Shown piece after piece: positions 17,354-27,379 of a stretch of DNA of 64,000 bases. The DNA is from Comamonadaceae bacterium G21597-S1. Lineage in GTDB: Bacteria; Pseudomonadota; Gammaproteobacteria; Burkholderiales; Burkholderiaceae_C. The stretch lies in assembly GCA_027214345.1 (NCBI GenBank), contig JAPWHR010000011.1:158389-222388 (forward strand). Reading direction: 5' to 3'. A model generated the notes under the pieces. The model was not told where the DNA came from. It made no database searches and saw only the letters and a program-made list of their open reading frames with translations. The position numbers were made by a program, and so were the translations under genes. Numbering within the stretch: position 1 is the stretch's first letter; the number at the start of each line of letters is the position of its first letter.

Positions 17354-18547
17354 CTACAGGCCAATGTCGATGCCCAGCAGGTCGCCGGCCGCGTCGCCGG
17401 AAGCCTCGACGTCGGAAGCCTGCAACAGGCTGACCAGCGTGGCCGGATCCTGGCGCGTCTTGACGATGACGGACTCGAGCCGCAGGCGGGTCGTCGCGAC
17501 GGCCGCGTACGGCCAATACAGGCCCAGCGTGAGCAGCATCAACAACCAGTTCCTGACGGTCAGCCAGAACAGCCGGGAGAACCGGAGCTTGCTGACAAAA
17601 CGCATGGACCGGTTGCCGGTCTTGGTCCAGACCAGGTTCTGCAGCCCGGCTGTGAAATAGGTCTTGACCGTGACATAGGCCACCAGCATCAGCGGCACGG
17701 CCAGCGACAGCACGGCCGCCGCCAGCAGCGGTCCGGCCGCGCCCGAGCCGCCGGACCGCACCGAACCCGCCTGTGCAAACCCGTAGAAGGCGGCGCCGAG
17801 CAACGGCAACACGATCAGCAGGGCCAGCCCCAGGCACTTGAACGCGAGCAGGTAGAACGCCCCGATGCTGGCCTTGAATCCGGTCTGCAGGGATGCCAGA
17901 CCGTAGTTCTCATGCTGGTAACGCTTGAGGTTCCACAGCAGCCAGGGCAGCACCGCCACCGTGCCCAGCGACACCAGCAGCATCAGGAAGCCGTACCACG
18001 GCGGCGGTCGCTCGGGGTTGGCCACCCACAACAAGCCGCCGGCCACCAGCACGGCGGGCACGAACATCGGCAGCATCGCACGATAGGCATGCCCGGTCGA
18101 GCCGCTGAAAACGAAACGCATGCCGCGCCAACTCGTGTTGGCCAGCCGGAAACGCATCGACGACTTGAGCAGGGCCGGAGCAATGGCCGCCACCAGCACC
18201 AGTGCAACCAGTCCGGCCAGCACCGAGAACTGCCCGGCCACCGAATACAGCACGAACAACAGCCCCACCAGCAGGTAACCACGCAACATCGCACGCGGAT
18301 TGCCGTGGAAAGCCAAGGGGCTGCCGTCCACCAGCGTTTGGCCGTGGAAATACCGCAGGCGCCGCGCCTTGGCCCAGGGGTAATAAAGCGTGAGGGTGAC
18401 CAGCACCAGCAGCAGGTTGACGATCCAGATACGGAAATACTCGCTGCCCGAACCGGTGAACCGGATCGCCAGCTGTCGGGGCTGGCCTGCGGGTCCCTCG
18501 GGCGGCTCCATCATCGAATCGACTGCCACCCCTTGTGCGTCGCGCAT
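17354..18547 (-). CDS. YjgN-family (DUF898) polytopic membrane protein
   Basis: A 397-residue DUF898 inner-membrane protein with repeated pairs of long hydrophobic segments (about 42-62, 92-140, 165-215, 240-320, 345-365). Each repeat ends in a basic motif such as YYPWAKARRLRYFHGQT or YWPYAAVATTRLRLES, typical for YjgN proteins. The ATG at 18547 is preceded by AGGA at a suitable distance; upstream in-frame sequence to 18745 is low in family signal. It is followed at 6 bp by the M48 protease, so the two are translated from one message. Molecular function is unknown. Confidence 0.85.
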   Translation of the reverse strand: MRDAQGVAVDSMMEPPEGPAGQPRQLAIRFTGSGSEYFRIWIVNLLLVLVTLTLYYPWAKARRLRYFHGQTLVDGSPLAFHGNPRAMLRGYLLVGLLFVLYSVAGQFSVLAGLVALVLVAAIAPALLKSSMRFRLANTSWRGMRFVFSGSTGHAYRAMLPMFVPAVLVAGGLLWVANPERPPPWYGFLMLLVSLGTVAVLPWLLWNLKRYQHENYGLASLQTGFKASIGAFYLLAFKCLGLALLIVLPLLGAAFYGFAQAGSVRSGGSGAAGPLLAAAVLSLAVPLMLVAYVTVKTYFTAGLQNLVWTKTGNRSMRFVSKLRFSRLFWLTVRNWLLMLLTLGLYWPYAAVATTRLRLESVIVKTRQDPATLVSLLQASDVEASGDAAGDLLGIDIGL

Positions 18548-18891
18548 ACGTGTCCTGTCTGTGTTGTGGCGCACGATCGGCACCAGCAGCGATGGTAGCG
18601 CCGGCGCGCCGCTGTGCGATCGGCCGCGTCCCCCAAATGGTCGACATCGGCCGCGATTCCGGACCCGGTCAGCATGGCGGGAACCCGGACAGGCCCGCAA
18701 TTGATGGCGCCCCATGGCGGTGCCCGCGGCTGCGGGCCGTTCCACGCCAGCCCCGGGATAGCGCCGCCGGGTCTCGGCCGGCGCCCGTCATTTATCATCT
18801 ACCCTGAATCATCCATTGCGGGTCTCGCCCGGCGCGGCGTGCACCCATGCGCCTGCCCGGCGCCGCCTCCATTCACCTCGAGGAAACCACC
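18548..18891. other. 344-bp divergent intergenic region
   Basis: The gap between the DUF898 gene (minus) and a Bug-receptor gene (plus). I found no credible gene in it. On the plus strand a TATCAT box at 18793-18798 resembles a -10 element but has no good -35 box 16-18 bp upstream. No long palindrome was found. It must hold both promoters, since the genes on either side point outward. Confidence 0.5.
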
Positions 18892-19863
18892 ATGCTGTTC
18901 TCATCCTGGAAGCCGCTGCTCGTGCTGGCTGCCATCGCCACATCCGGCGCCGCGTTCGCCCAGGCCGACTGGCCGTCGAAGCCGGTACGTATCGTCGTTC
19001 CGTTCGCCGCAGGCGGCACCACTGACATCACCGCCCGCGTCATCGCGGACGAACTCACCAAGGCGGTCAAGGGCAGTTTCATCGTCGACAACAAGGGTGG
19101 TGCGGGCGGCAACGTGGGCGCGGCCGAGGTCGCACGCGCCGCGCCAGACGGTTACACCTTCCTGATGGGAACCCCGGGCACGCAGGCCATCAACCAGTTC
19201 CTGTATCCGAAGATGCCGTACGACACGGCCAAGGACTTCGCACCGGTGTCCTTCGTGGTACGGGTGCCCAATGTGCTGGTCGTGCACCCCGGTGTCAGCG
19301 CCCGGTCGCTGAAGGACCTGATCGCGCTGGCCAAGAGCAAACCCGGCGCCTTGTCGTATGGATCGCCCGGCAATGGCACGACCGGTCACCTGTCGACCGA
19401 ATTGTTCAAGAACCAGGCCGGCGTGTTCGTGACCCATATCCCGTACCGCGGCAGCGGCCCGATGCTGCTCGACCTGATGTCCGGGCAGATCCAGCTGGCC
19501 ATCGACAACCTGCCGTCGGCCATGCCCCACATCAAGGCCGGCAAGCTGGTGGCGCTGGGCGTGACGGGGGGCAAGTCCAACAGCCAGCTGCCCGACGTGC
19601 CACCCGTGGCCTCGGTGCTGCCCGGTTATGCGGCCGAATCCTGGTTCGTGCTGATGGCCCCGGCCGGCACACCGCCGGCCATCGTCAACCGGATGTCGGC
19701 CGAAGTCGACAGGATCCTGAAGAAACCCGAGGTCATCGAGCGTTTCAAGGGCCTGGGCGCGGAGCCGGTGGGTGGCACGCCCGAGCAGCTCGGCCAATTC
19801 ATCGCCGCGGAAACCGGCAAGTGGTCCCAGGTCGTCAAGGCCTCGGGCGCCAAGATCGACTGA
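18892..19863 (+). CDS. Bug/TctC-family periplasmic solute receptor
   Basis: A 323-residue Bug-family binding protein. The signal peptide covers about residues 1-22 (LVLAAIATSGAAFAQA), followed by DWPSKPVRIVVPFAAGGTTD. The ligand-loop signature NKGGAGGNVGAAEVARAAPDGYT and the SYGSPGNGTTGHLS loop are standard. The ATG at 18892 follows GAGGAAACCACC; an in-frame ATG at 18847 is less likely because it would push the signal peptide inward. It is monocistronic, followed by a GC-rich hairpin and then the phosphate transporter gene. No tctAB genes are adjacent, so the ligand cannot be inferred from context. Confidence 0.9.
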   Translation: MLFSSWKPLLVLAAIATSGAAFAQADWPSKPVRIVVPFAAGGTTDITARVIADELTKAVKGSFIVDNKGGAGGNVGAAEVARAAPDGYTFLMGTPGTQAINQFLYPKMPYDTAKDFAPVSFVVRVPNVLVVHPGVSARSLKDLIALAKSKPGALSYGSPGNGTTGHLSTELFKNQAGVFVTHIPYRGSGPMLLDLMSGQIQLAIDNLPSAMPHIKAGKLVALGVTGGKSNSQLPDVPPVASVLPGYAAESWFVLMAPAGTPPAIVNRMSAEVDRILKKPEVIERFKGLGAEPVGGTPEQLGQFIAAETGKWSQVVKASGAKID

Positions 19864-19870
19864 CCCGCGC

Positions 19871-19894
19871 CGACCGGGCCGGGCGGCCCGGTCG
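19871..19894 (+). terminator. Hairpin after Bug-receptor gene
   Basis: Perfect 11-bp inverted repeat CGACCGGGCCG / CGGCCCGGTCG with a 2-base centre, starting 8 bp after the stop codon. No T run follows, so it is either a Rho-assisted or processing hairpin rather than a classical intrinsic terminator. Confidence 0.5.
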
Positions 19895-19928
19895 ACACCT
19901 CTGAATCAACACCGAACGGGGCCGCACG

Positions 19929-21500
19929 ATGGACTTCGAACGATTTGTCATGGTCGGCCGCTCGGGCGAGCGCAGCCGACGCGAGATGGTGCGCGTGGGC
20001 GCGGTACTGCTGTTCCTGGTCGGCATCGTGCTGTTCCTGACCTCGCGCTCCGGGCAAATTCATTTTTCCCTGGTCGTGGCGGCCATGATCGGCGGTTACA
20101 TGGCGCTGAACATCGGCGCCAACGACGTGGCCAACAATGTCGGGCCGGCCGTGGGCTCGCGCGCACTGACGCTGGGCGGCGCCATCGTGGTGGCCGCGAT
20201 CTTCGAGATGGCCGGCGCCCTGATCGCCGGCGGCGACGTGGTGGGCACGATCAAGAGCGGCATCATCACGCCGTCGGCCATCGTCGACAAGGAGATCTTC
20301 ATCTGGCTGATGACCGCAGCCCTGCTGGCCGGCGCCTTGTGGCTCAATATCGCAACCGCTTCGGGCGCGCCGGTGTCGACCACCCACTCCATCGTCGGGG
20401 GCGTGCTCGGTGCCGGCATCGCGGCCGGAGGCTGGGGCATCGCCAACTGGGGCGAGATGGCCAAGATCGCGGCCAGCTGGGTGATCTCGCCGGTGCTCGG
20501 CGGCGTCATCGCGGCGGCGTTCCTGTACCTGATCAAGCGCACCATCACCTACCAGAACGACATGGTGGCGGCGGCGCGGCGCTGGGTTCCGCTGCTGCAG
20601 GCGCTGATGGCCTGGGCGTTCACGGCCTACCTGGTCATGAAGGGCCTGCGCCAGGTCTGGCCTGTCGGCGTCGGGATGGCGTTCCTGATCGGCCTGGGGT
20701 TCGCCGTGTTGACCTACGGGTTCATGCGCTGGCGGCTGGCTTCGGTGACGCAGGGACTGTCCAACGACAAGCAAGGCGTCAACAGCTTGTTCGTGTTACC
20801 GCTGATCTTCTCGGCGGCCCTGCTCAGTTTTGCCCATGGCGCCAACGACGTGGCCAACGCGGTCGGACCGCTGGCGGCGATCAACGAGGCCGTGATGCAA
20901 GGCGCGATCGCGACCAAGGCTGCGATCCCGGTCTGGGTGCTGATGATCGGCGCCATCGGCATTGCACTGGGACTGGCCCTGTACGGCCCCAAGCTGATCA
21001 AGACGGTGGGCTCGGGCATCACCGACCTGGACCAGATGCGCGCCTTCTGCATCGCGATGGCGGCGGCCATCACCGTCATCGTCGCCTCGCAACTCGGCCT
21101 GCCGGTCAGCTCGACCCATATCGCGGTCGGCGCGGTGTTCGGCGTCGGCTTCCTGCGCGAATACATCAAGTCGCACTATGGCCAGATGATCATCGCCATC
21201 GAGGAGCACCATGCCGGCCATGACGAGGAGATCGTGCAGGCCTACCTGGTGCGCTTCCACAAGGCGGACTTCAACGAAAAAGGCCGCATGCTGGCCGAAC
21301 TCAAGGCCAGCAAGCAGGCCAAGGTCGACAGCCACCTGACGAAGAAGGAACGCCGGGGCCTGAAGGGCGTGTACCGCAAGGAACTGGTCAAGCGCTCAGC
21401 GTTGGCCCGTATCGTCGCCGCCTGGCTGATCACGGTACCGGTGTCGGCGCTGATGGCGGCCATGATCTTCTTCATGATCCGGGGCATGATGCTGCCCTGA
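19929..21500 (+). CDS. PiT-family inorganic phosphate transporter
   Basis: A 523-residue inner-membrane phosphate (metal-phosphate/H+) symporter of the PiT family. The duplicated signature GANDVANNVGPAVGSRAL lies near residue 60 and GANDVANAVGPLAA near residue 305, each at the start of an inverted half of several transmembrane helices. A long hydrophilic insert (about 410-490) rich in Lys and Glu (HKADFNEKGRMLAELKASKQ) precedes the last helix. Its length is that of the PitA-like group. It stands alone, converging on the SlyD-like gene 40 bp away. No phoU/pit47 partner is adjacent and no Pho box was recognised. Confidence 0.92.
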   Translation: MDFERFVMVGRSGERSRREMVRVGAVLLFLVGIVLFLTSRSGQIHFSLVVAAMIGGYMALNIGANDVANNVGPAVGSRALTLGGAIVVAAIFEMAGALIAGGDVVGTIKSGIITPSAIVDKEIFIWLMTAALLAGALWLNIATASGAPVSTTHSIVGGVLGAGIAAGGWGIANWGEMAKIAASWVISPVLGGVIAAAFLYLIKRTITYQNDMVAAARRWVPLLQALMAWAFTAYLVMKGLRQVWPVGVGMAFLIGLGFAVLTYGFMRWRLASVTQGLSNDKQGVNSLFVLPLIFSAALLSFAHGANDVANAVGPLAAINEAVMQGAIATKAAIPVWVLMIGAIGIALGLALYGPKLIKTVGSGITDLDQMRAFCIAMAAAITVIVASQLGLPVSSTHIAVGAVFGVGFLREYIKSHYGQMIIAIEEHHAGHDEEIVQAYLVRFHKADFNEKGRMLAELKASKQAKVDSHLTKKERRGLKGVYRKELVKRSALARIVAAWLITVPVSALMAAMIFFMIRGMMLP

Positions 21501-21504
21501 AGCC

Positions 21505-21529
21505 GCGCGTCGACATCGGGTCGGCGCGC
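21505..21529. terminator. Bidirectional hairpin between convergent genes
   Basis: Arms GCGCGTCGAC (21505-21514) and GTCGGCGCGC (21520-21529) form a 10-bp stem with one T-G pair and a 5-base loop, in the 40-bp gap between the convergent phosphate transporter and SlyD-like genes. Position suggests shared termination; there is no T run. Confidence 0.45.
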
Positions 21530-21540
21530 CGCCCGCAAAC

Positions 21541-22017
21541 TCAGTGGTGGTGGCCGTGCTCGCCGTGCACGTGGCCGTGCTCGATCTCCACCGCGGTGGC
21601 GGCGCGCACGTCGGTCACGGCCACGATGAAGCGCAAGGTCTTGCCTGCCATCGGGTGGTTGCCGTCGAGCAGCACCTTGTCGCCCTTGATCTTGACGACG
21701 TGAAATGCGTGTTCACGGCCCGACTCATCCCGGCCGTGCAAGGTGCCGCCGACCTTGACACCGGGCGGGAACTCGGACTTGGGAATGGTCTGCACCAGGC
21801 TTTCGTCGCGCTCGCCGAAGGCGTCCTGCGGCTGCAGCGCAATGACCGTCTGATAACCCTTTTCCCTGCCCTCGAGTGCCTGTTCGATCTTGGCAAAGGT
21901 GTTGCCGTATCCGCCATGCAGGTAGACCATGGGTCCGGGGCCGGCATCGAGGGTCTTGTGCGCGGCGTCGGTGACTTTGTAACGCAAGGTGACTGCGGTA
22001 TCTTTTTCGATTTTCAT
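21541..22017 (-). CDS. SlyD-like FKBP-type peptidyl-prolyl isomerase
   Basis: A 158-residue cis-trans prolyl isomerase and chaperone of the SlyD group. The FKBP core is at residues 1-75 with the insert-in-flap domain between about 76 and 125 (EFPPGVKVGG..., GREHAFHVVKIKGDKVLLDGNHPMAGKTLRF). The tail EHGHVHGEHGHHH is a short His-rich metal-binding end, shorter than that of E. coli SlyD. The ATG at 22017 begins MKIEKDTAVTLRY, the usual SlyD start. It is divergent from the AmmeMemoRadiSam operon (131 bp apart). A role in nickel or iron handling is possible because of the His tail, but this is inference. Confidence 0.9.
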   Translation of the reverse strand: MKIEKDTAVTLRYKVTDAAHKTLDAGPGPMVYLHGGYGNTFAKIEQALEGREKGYQTVIALQPQDAFGERDESLVQTIPKSEFPPGVKVGGTLHGRDESGREHAFHVVKIKGDKVLLDGNHPMAGKTLRFIVAVTDVRAATAVEIEHGHVHGEHGHHH

Positions 22018-22148
22018 GGGGGTGTTTGTACCACCGAACACCGCGCAATTCCGCAGTGCCAAGGTCGACCGGCCTTGCGGGTTGAAATCGAAGGGTTCAT
22101 CATCAACTTCCCGGCAGTTGTTGTTCCATTCACTACAGGAGGTGCGCC

Positions 22149-22979
22149 ATGGAAGGCATACGCAGACCCGCGGTGGCCGGCACCTTCTACCCCGGCGGCA
22201 CGGCGGCGTTGACCGACATGGTGTCGGACCTGCTCGCGGACGCGTCGGCGTCGGCGCAGGCGCCGCCGCAACGGGCCGCCGTACGACCCAAGGCCATCAT
22301 CGTTCCCCACGCCGGCTACATCTATTCCGGCGCCACGGCCGCGCGGGCCTATGCCCGCCTGGCCGCGGCGCGCCAGGTGATCCGCCGCGTGGTGCTGCTC
22401 GGCCCGGTGCACCGGGTCGCGGTGCGGGGTCTGGCCTTGCCCGGGGTGGCACGTTTCGCCACGCCGCTGGGCGAGGTTGCGCTCGACACGGATGCCATCG
22501 CCGCCATCCGCGACCTGCCGCAGGTTGTCGAAAGCGCGCCGGCCCATGCGCATGAACACGCGCTGGAGGTGCAGTTGCCGTTTCTGCAGTCGGTGCTGGA
22601 CGACTTCACGCTGGTGCCGCTGGCCGTCGGCGACGCCACGCCGCAGGAGGTGGCCGAGGTGCTGGAGCGGCTGTGGGGCGGCCCGGAAACCCTGATCGTG
22701 ATCAGCTCCGACCTGTCGCATTTCCTGCCGTATGCGGCCGCGCAACACATCGACCGGGCGACCGCGCAGCACATCCTCGATCTCAACCCCGTCATCACCC
22801 ATGAACAGGCCTGTGGCGGCACACCGGTCAACGGACTGCTGCTGGCCGCGCGACGGCACGGGTTGCAGCCACGGCTGGTGGCCCAGTGCAACTCGGGCGA
22901 CACCGCCGGCGACAGGCAACGCGTCGTCGGTTACGCGTCGTTCGCCTTCACGCCGGAGGCCTCCGATGCCGTCGCATGA
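22149..22979 (+). CDS. amrB: AmmeMemoRadiSam system protein B (MEMO1 family)
   Basis: A 276-residue MEMO1-family protein, related in fold to class III extradiol dioxygenases. IRRPAVAGTFYPGG at the start, VPHAGYIYSGATAARAYARL near residue 55, and the SSDLSHFLPYAAAQHID and GTPVNGLLLAARRHG blocks are characteristic; the conserved His residues correspond to the extradiol metal ligands. A strong AGGAGG site lies upstream of the ATG. Its 3' end overlaps the AMMECR1-type gene by 14 bp, so the two are coupled. The system is recognised as a conserved trio in bacteria and archaea, but its reaction is not established. Confidence 0.9.
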   Translation: MEGIRRPAVAGTFYPGGTAALTDMVSDLLADASASAQAPPQRAAVRPKAIIVPHAGYIYSGATAARAYARLAAARQVIRRVVLLGPVHRVAVRGLALPGVARFATPLGEVALDTDAIAAIRDLPQVVESAPAHAHEHALEVQLPFLQSVLDDFTLVPLAVGDATPQEVAEVLERLWGGPETLIVISSDLSHFLPYAAAQHIDRATAQHILDLNPVITHEQACGGTPVNGLLLAARRHGLQPRLVAQCNSGDTAGDRQRVVGYASFAFTPEASDAVA

Positions 22980-23565
22980 CCGTGGCGCCACCTTGTTGCC
23001 GATCGCCCGCGGCGCGATCGCGCAGGCGCTGCTCGCTCGCCCGGCGCTGATGCACGAGGACGTCCACTGGTTGCACGAACCCGGGGCCACGTTCGTGACG
23101 CTGACGCGCCACGGCGCACTGCGCGGCTGCATCGGCAGCCTGGAGGCGCGGCGCCGCCTGATCGACGACGTCAGGGCCAACGCGGTTGCGGCGGCGCTGC
23201 GCGATCCGCGCTTCGCCCCGCTGACTCCACGGGAATACGACCAGGTACGGGTCGGTGTCTCGCTGCTGTCGCCGATGCAGCCGATGGACGTGCACGACGA
23301 AGCCGATGCGCTGGCGCAGTTGCAGGTCGGCATCGACGGACTGGTGTTCGAATGCCATGGACGCCGCAGCACCTTCCTGCCGCAGGTATGGGAGCAACTG
23401 GCGGCGCCGCGGGACTTCCTCGGCCAACTCAAGGCCAAGGCCGGATTTGCGACCGACTTCTGGGCCGCAGACGTGCGCCTGCAGCGCTATACGGTGACCA
23501 AGTGGGCTGAAGATGACGCGGACATGGCGGAACAAGGCGGCGTGCACGCGGGAGCGTACCCATGA
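22966..23565 (+). CDS. amrA: AmmeMemoRadiSam system protein A (AMMECR1 family)
   Basis: A 199-residue AMMECR1-domain protein. The invariant LRGCIGSLE motif appears as LRGCIGSLEARRRL at about residues 50-63, followed by NAVAAALRDPRFAPLTPREYDQVRVGVSLLSP and STFLPQVWEQLAAPRDFL, all standard for the family. The ATG at 22966 is preceded by GGAGG, and the reading frame overlaps the end of the MEMO1 gene by 14 bp. Its stop overlaps the ATG of the radical SAM gene as ATGA. Tight overlap among all three genes indicates equal expression and probably a complex. Confidence 0.9.
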   Translation: MPSHDRGATLLPIARGAIAQALLARPALMHEDVHWLHEPGATFVTLTRHGALRGCIGSLEARRRLIDDVRANAVAAALRDPRFAPLTPREYDQVRVGVSLLSPMQPMDVHDEADALAQLQVGIDGLVFECHGRRSTFLPQVWEQLAAPRDFLGQLKAKAGFATDFWAADVRLQRYTVTKWAEDDADMAEQGGVHAGAYP

Positions 23566-24641
23566 CACCGTCGTCCCAATATCCCGCGCGTTGGTGGCAC
23601 TGGCTCGACGACGGCCGCGTGCAATGCGACCTGTGCCCACGCGACTGCCGGCTGCACGAAGGGCAACGCGGCGCCTGCTTCGTGCGTGCGCGCCAGCACG
23701 ACCGGATGGTGCTCACGACCTACGGCCGGTCGTCGGGCTTTTGCATCGACCCGATCGAGAAAAAGCCGCTGAACCATTTCTACCCCGGCTCGAGCGTGTT
23801 GTCGTTCGGCACCGCCGGTTGCAACCTGGCCTGCAAGTTCTGCCAGAACTGGGACATCACCAAGTCGCGCGACATGGACCGGCTGATGGACCAGGCATCA
23901 CCGGAGCGTATCGCCAGCGCGGCGCAGCAGGCGGGGTGCAAGAGCGTCGCGTTCACCTACAACGACCCGGTGATCTTCGCCGAATACGCGATGGATGTCG
24001 CCGACGCCTGCCGCTCACGCGGCATCCACACGGTTGCGGTGACCGCCGGCTACCTGCATGCGCAGCCCCGGCGCGAATTCTTCGCGCACATCGACGCCAC
24101 CAACGTCGACCTCAAGGCCTTCAGCGATGACTTCTATTTCAAGCTCACCGGCTCGCACCTGCAGCCGGTGCTCGACACCTTGCTCTACCTGCGTCGCGAG
24201 ACCGGTGTATGGGTCGAGATCACGACGCTGCTGATACCGGGGAAAAACGACTCGGACGAAGAGATTACGGTCATGAGCCGCTGGATCCACCAGCAACTGG
24301 GCGCCGACGTGCCGCTGCACTTTTCGGCCTTCCATCCCGATCACAAGATGCAGGACGTGCCCGCCACACCCAAATCGACGCTGGTGCGGGCCCGCGAGAT
24401 CGCGCGGCGCGAAGGTCTGCACCATGTCTACACCGGCAACGTGCACCACAGGGCCGGCGACACCACGCACTGCGCGCATTGCGGCGCGACGCTGATCGAG
24501 CGCGACTGGTATCGGATCGACCGCTACCGCGTGACGCCCGACGGCTGCTGCCCGGACTGCGGCCATGTGCTGGCCGGGTGCTACGGCCGCGCCGCGGGGA
24601 ATTTCGGACGCCGGCGGATTCCGGTGGCGATCGGCGCCTGA
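23562..24641 (+). CDS. amrS: AmmeMemoRadiSam system radical SAM enzyme
   Basis: A 359-residue radical S-adenosylmethionine enzyme. The 4Fe-4S motif CNLACKFC (Cys87, Cys91, Cys94) lies in GTAGCNLACKFCQNWD. An N-terminal Cys-rich segment (CDLCPRDCRLHEGQRGACF, residues 23-41) and a C-terminal zinc-ribbon-like pair (CAHCG, CCPDCGHVLAGCYG) flank the barrel; both are typical of this subgroup, which resembles pyruvate-formate-lyase activases. The ATG overlaps the previous stop (ATGA). It is the last gene of the trio and converges on a Bug-receptor gene 20 bp away. The target molecule is unknown. Confidence 0.92.
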   Translation: MTPSSQYPARWWHWLDDGRVQCDLCPRDCRLHEGQRGACFVRARQHDRMVLTTYGRSSGFCIDPIEKKPLNHFYPGSSVLSFGTAGCNLACKFCQNWDITKSRDMDRLMDQASPERIASAAQQAGCKSVAFTYNDPVIFAEYAMDVADACRSRGIHTVAVTAGYLHAQPRREFFAHIDATNVDLKAFSDDFYFKLTGSHLQPVLDTLLYLRRETGVWVEITTLLIPGKNDSDEEITVMSRWIHQQLGADVPLHFSAFHPDHKMQDVPATPKSTLVRAREIARREGLHHVYTGNVHHRAGDTTHCAHCGATLIERDWYRIDRYRVTPDGCCPDCGHVLAGCYGRAAGNFGRRRIPVAIGA

Positions 24642-24661
24642 GCGGCGCCGTCGCGAGGGGC

Positions 24662-25642
24662 CTACGGTGCCACGACGATCTTCGTGTCCTTGATCAGCTT
24701 GCCCCAGCGTTCGTTCTCCACGGTGATGCGTTCGGCCAGTTCGGCCGGCGTACCGGCGACCACTTCGAGCGCGCGGGCACCCAGTTCCTGTGCGGTGGCG
24801 GGATCCAGCAAGGCCTTCTTCACCTCGGCGTTGACCCGGTTCACGATCGCCGGCGGCGTGCCTGCGGGTGCGAACAATCCGAGCCAGGAGGTGACCTCGT
24901 AACCCTTGATGGTCTCACCGACCGTCGGTGCCGTGGGGGCCGTCGCGGAGCGTGCGGCCTGCGTGACGGCCAGCAGCTTGAGCTTGCCCGACTGCACATG
25001 GGGCGCCACGACCGCCAGCGCAATGAAGGCCGCTGGAACCTGGTTGCCGAGCACGTCGTTGAGCGCCGGGCCACCGCCCTTGTACGGGATGTGGACCAGC
25101 TTGGCACCCGTCATCTGCTTGAGCAGCTCGCCGGCCAGATGGTGCGGCGTTCCGGTCCCGGGCGAGCCAAAGCTCAGGCCGTCGGGCCGGGCCTTGGAAT
25201 AGGCGACCAGTTCCGCGACGTTGTTGACCGGCACCGACGCGTTCACGACAAGGCCGACACCAATACGCGCGAGTTGCGAGATCGGCACCAGGTCCTTGAC
25301 CAGGTTGAAGCGCATGTCCGGATAGATGTGCGGATTCACGGTGAAGTTGGAATCCGCGGTGAGCAGCAGGGTGTACCCGTCCGGCACGGCACCGGCCGCC
25401 GCCTCGGTGCCGATGTTGCCGCTGGCGCCCGGCTTGTTCTCGACGATGAACTGCTGTCCCAGGCTGGCGCCGAGTTTCTGCGCCAGCACACGCGCCAGGA
25501 TGTCGGCGGAGCCGCCCGGCGCGTACGGCAGGATGATGCGCACCGGCTTGTTCGGCCAGGCCTGTGCCAGCGCAAACGTGGGTGCCAATGCGGCCATGGC
25601 CAGGCCCAGTTTCAGGACCGTGCGTCGTAGTGGAAAAGTCAT
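24662..25642 (-). CDS. Bug/TctC-family periplasmic solute receptor
   Basis: A 326-residue Bug-family binding protein. The signal peptide spans about residues 1-27 (MTFPLRRTVLKLGLAMAALAPTFALAQA), with twin arginines before the core, so Tat export is possible though the motif is weak. WPNKPVRIILPYAPGGSAD, ENKPGASGNIGTEAAAGAVPDGYTLL and SPGTGTPHHLAGELLK are family landmarks. The ATG at 25642 is preceded by GGAGACACGAC. It follows the third sulfatase by 37 bp on the same strand, so it may bind the sulfated substrate or its product. Confidence 0.9.
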   Translation of the reverse strand: MTFPLRRTVLKLGLAMAALAPTFALAQAWPNKPVRIILPYAPGGSADILARVLAQKLGASLGQQFIVENKPGASGNIGTEAAAGAVPDGYTLLLTADSNFTVNPHIYPDMRFNLVKDLVPISQLARIGVGLVVNASVPVNNVAELVAYSKARPDGLSFGSPGTGTPHHLAGELLKQMTGAKLVHIPYKGGGPALNDVLGNQVPAAFIALAVVAPHVQSGKLKLLAVTQAARSATAPTAPTVGETIKGYEVTSWLGLFAPAGTPPAIVNRVNAEVKKALLDPATAQELGARALEVVAGTPAELAERITVENERWGKLIKDTKIVVAP

Positions 25643-25679
25643 GTCGTGTCTCCTGTGTTGTTGCAAAAATGGGCAGCGC

Positions 25680-27260
<1,581 letters not shown>

Positions 27261-27335
27261 CGTTGTATCCGTATGTGTGGACCTGGGCCCCGACTGTGCG
27301 CCGGAATACGATTCCTGAATAATCAAGAATTGCAT

Positions 27336-27352
27336 GGATTCGATATGAATCC
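27336..27352. promoter_or_regulatory. Inverted repeat in sulfatase/LysR gap
   Basis: GGATTC (27336-27341) and GAATCC (27347-27352) form a perfect 6-5-6 inverted repeat in the 119-bp gap between the divergent sulfatase and LysR genes. Further ATTC/GAAT half-sites lie just to the left (27311-27330). This fits a LysR-type recognition site controlling both genes. Confidence 0.55.
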
Positions 27353-27379
27353 TTTATCGAACTGCCGAGACCCGACCCC

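Noticed and set aside
16418..18598. 726-codon open frame on the plus strand
   Set aside because: Antisense to the M48 and DUF898 genes; Gln/His/Arg-rich low-complexity translation typical of a GC shadow.
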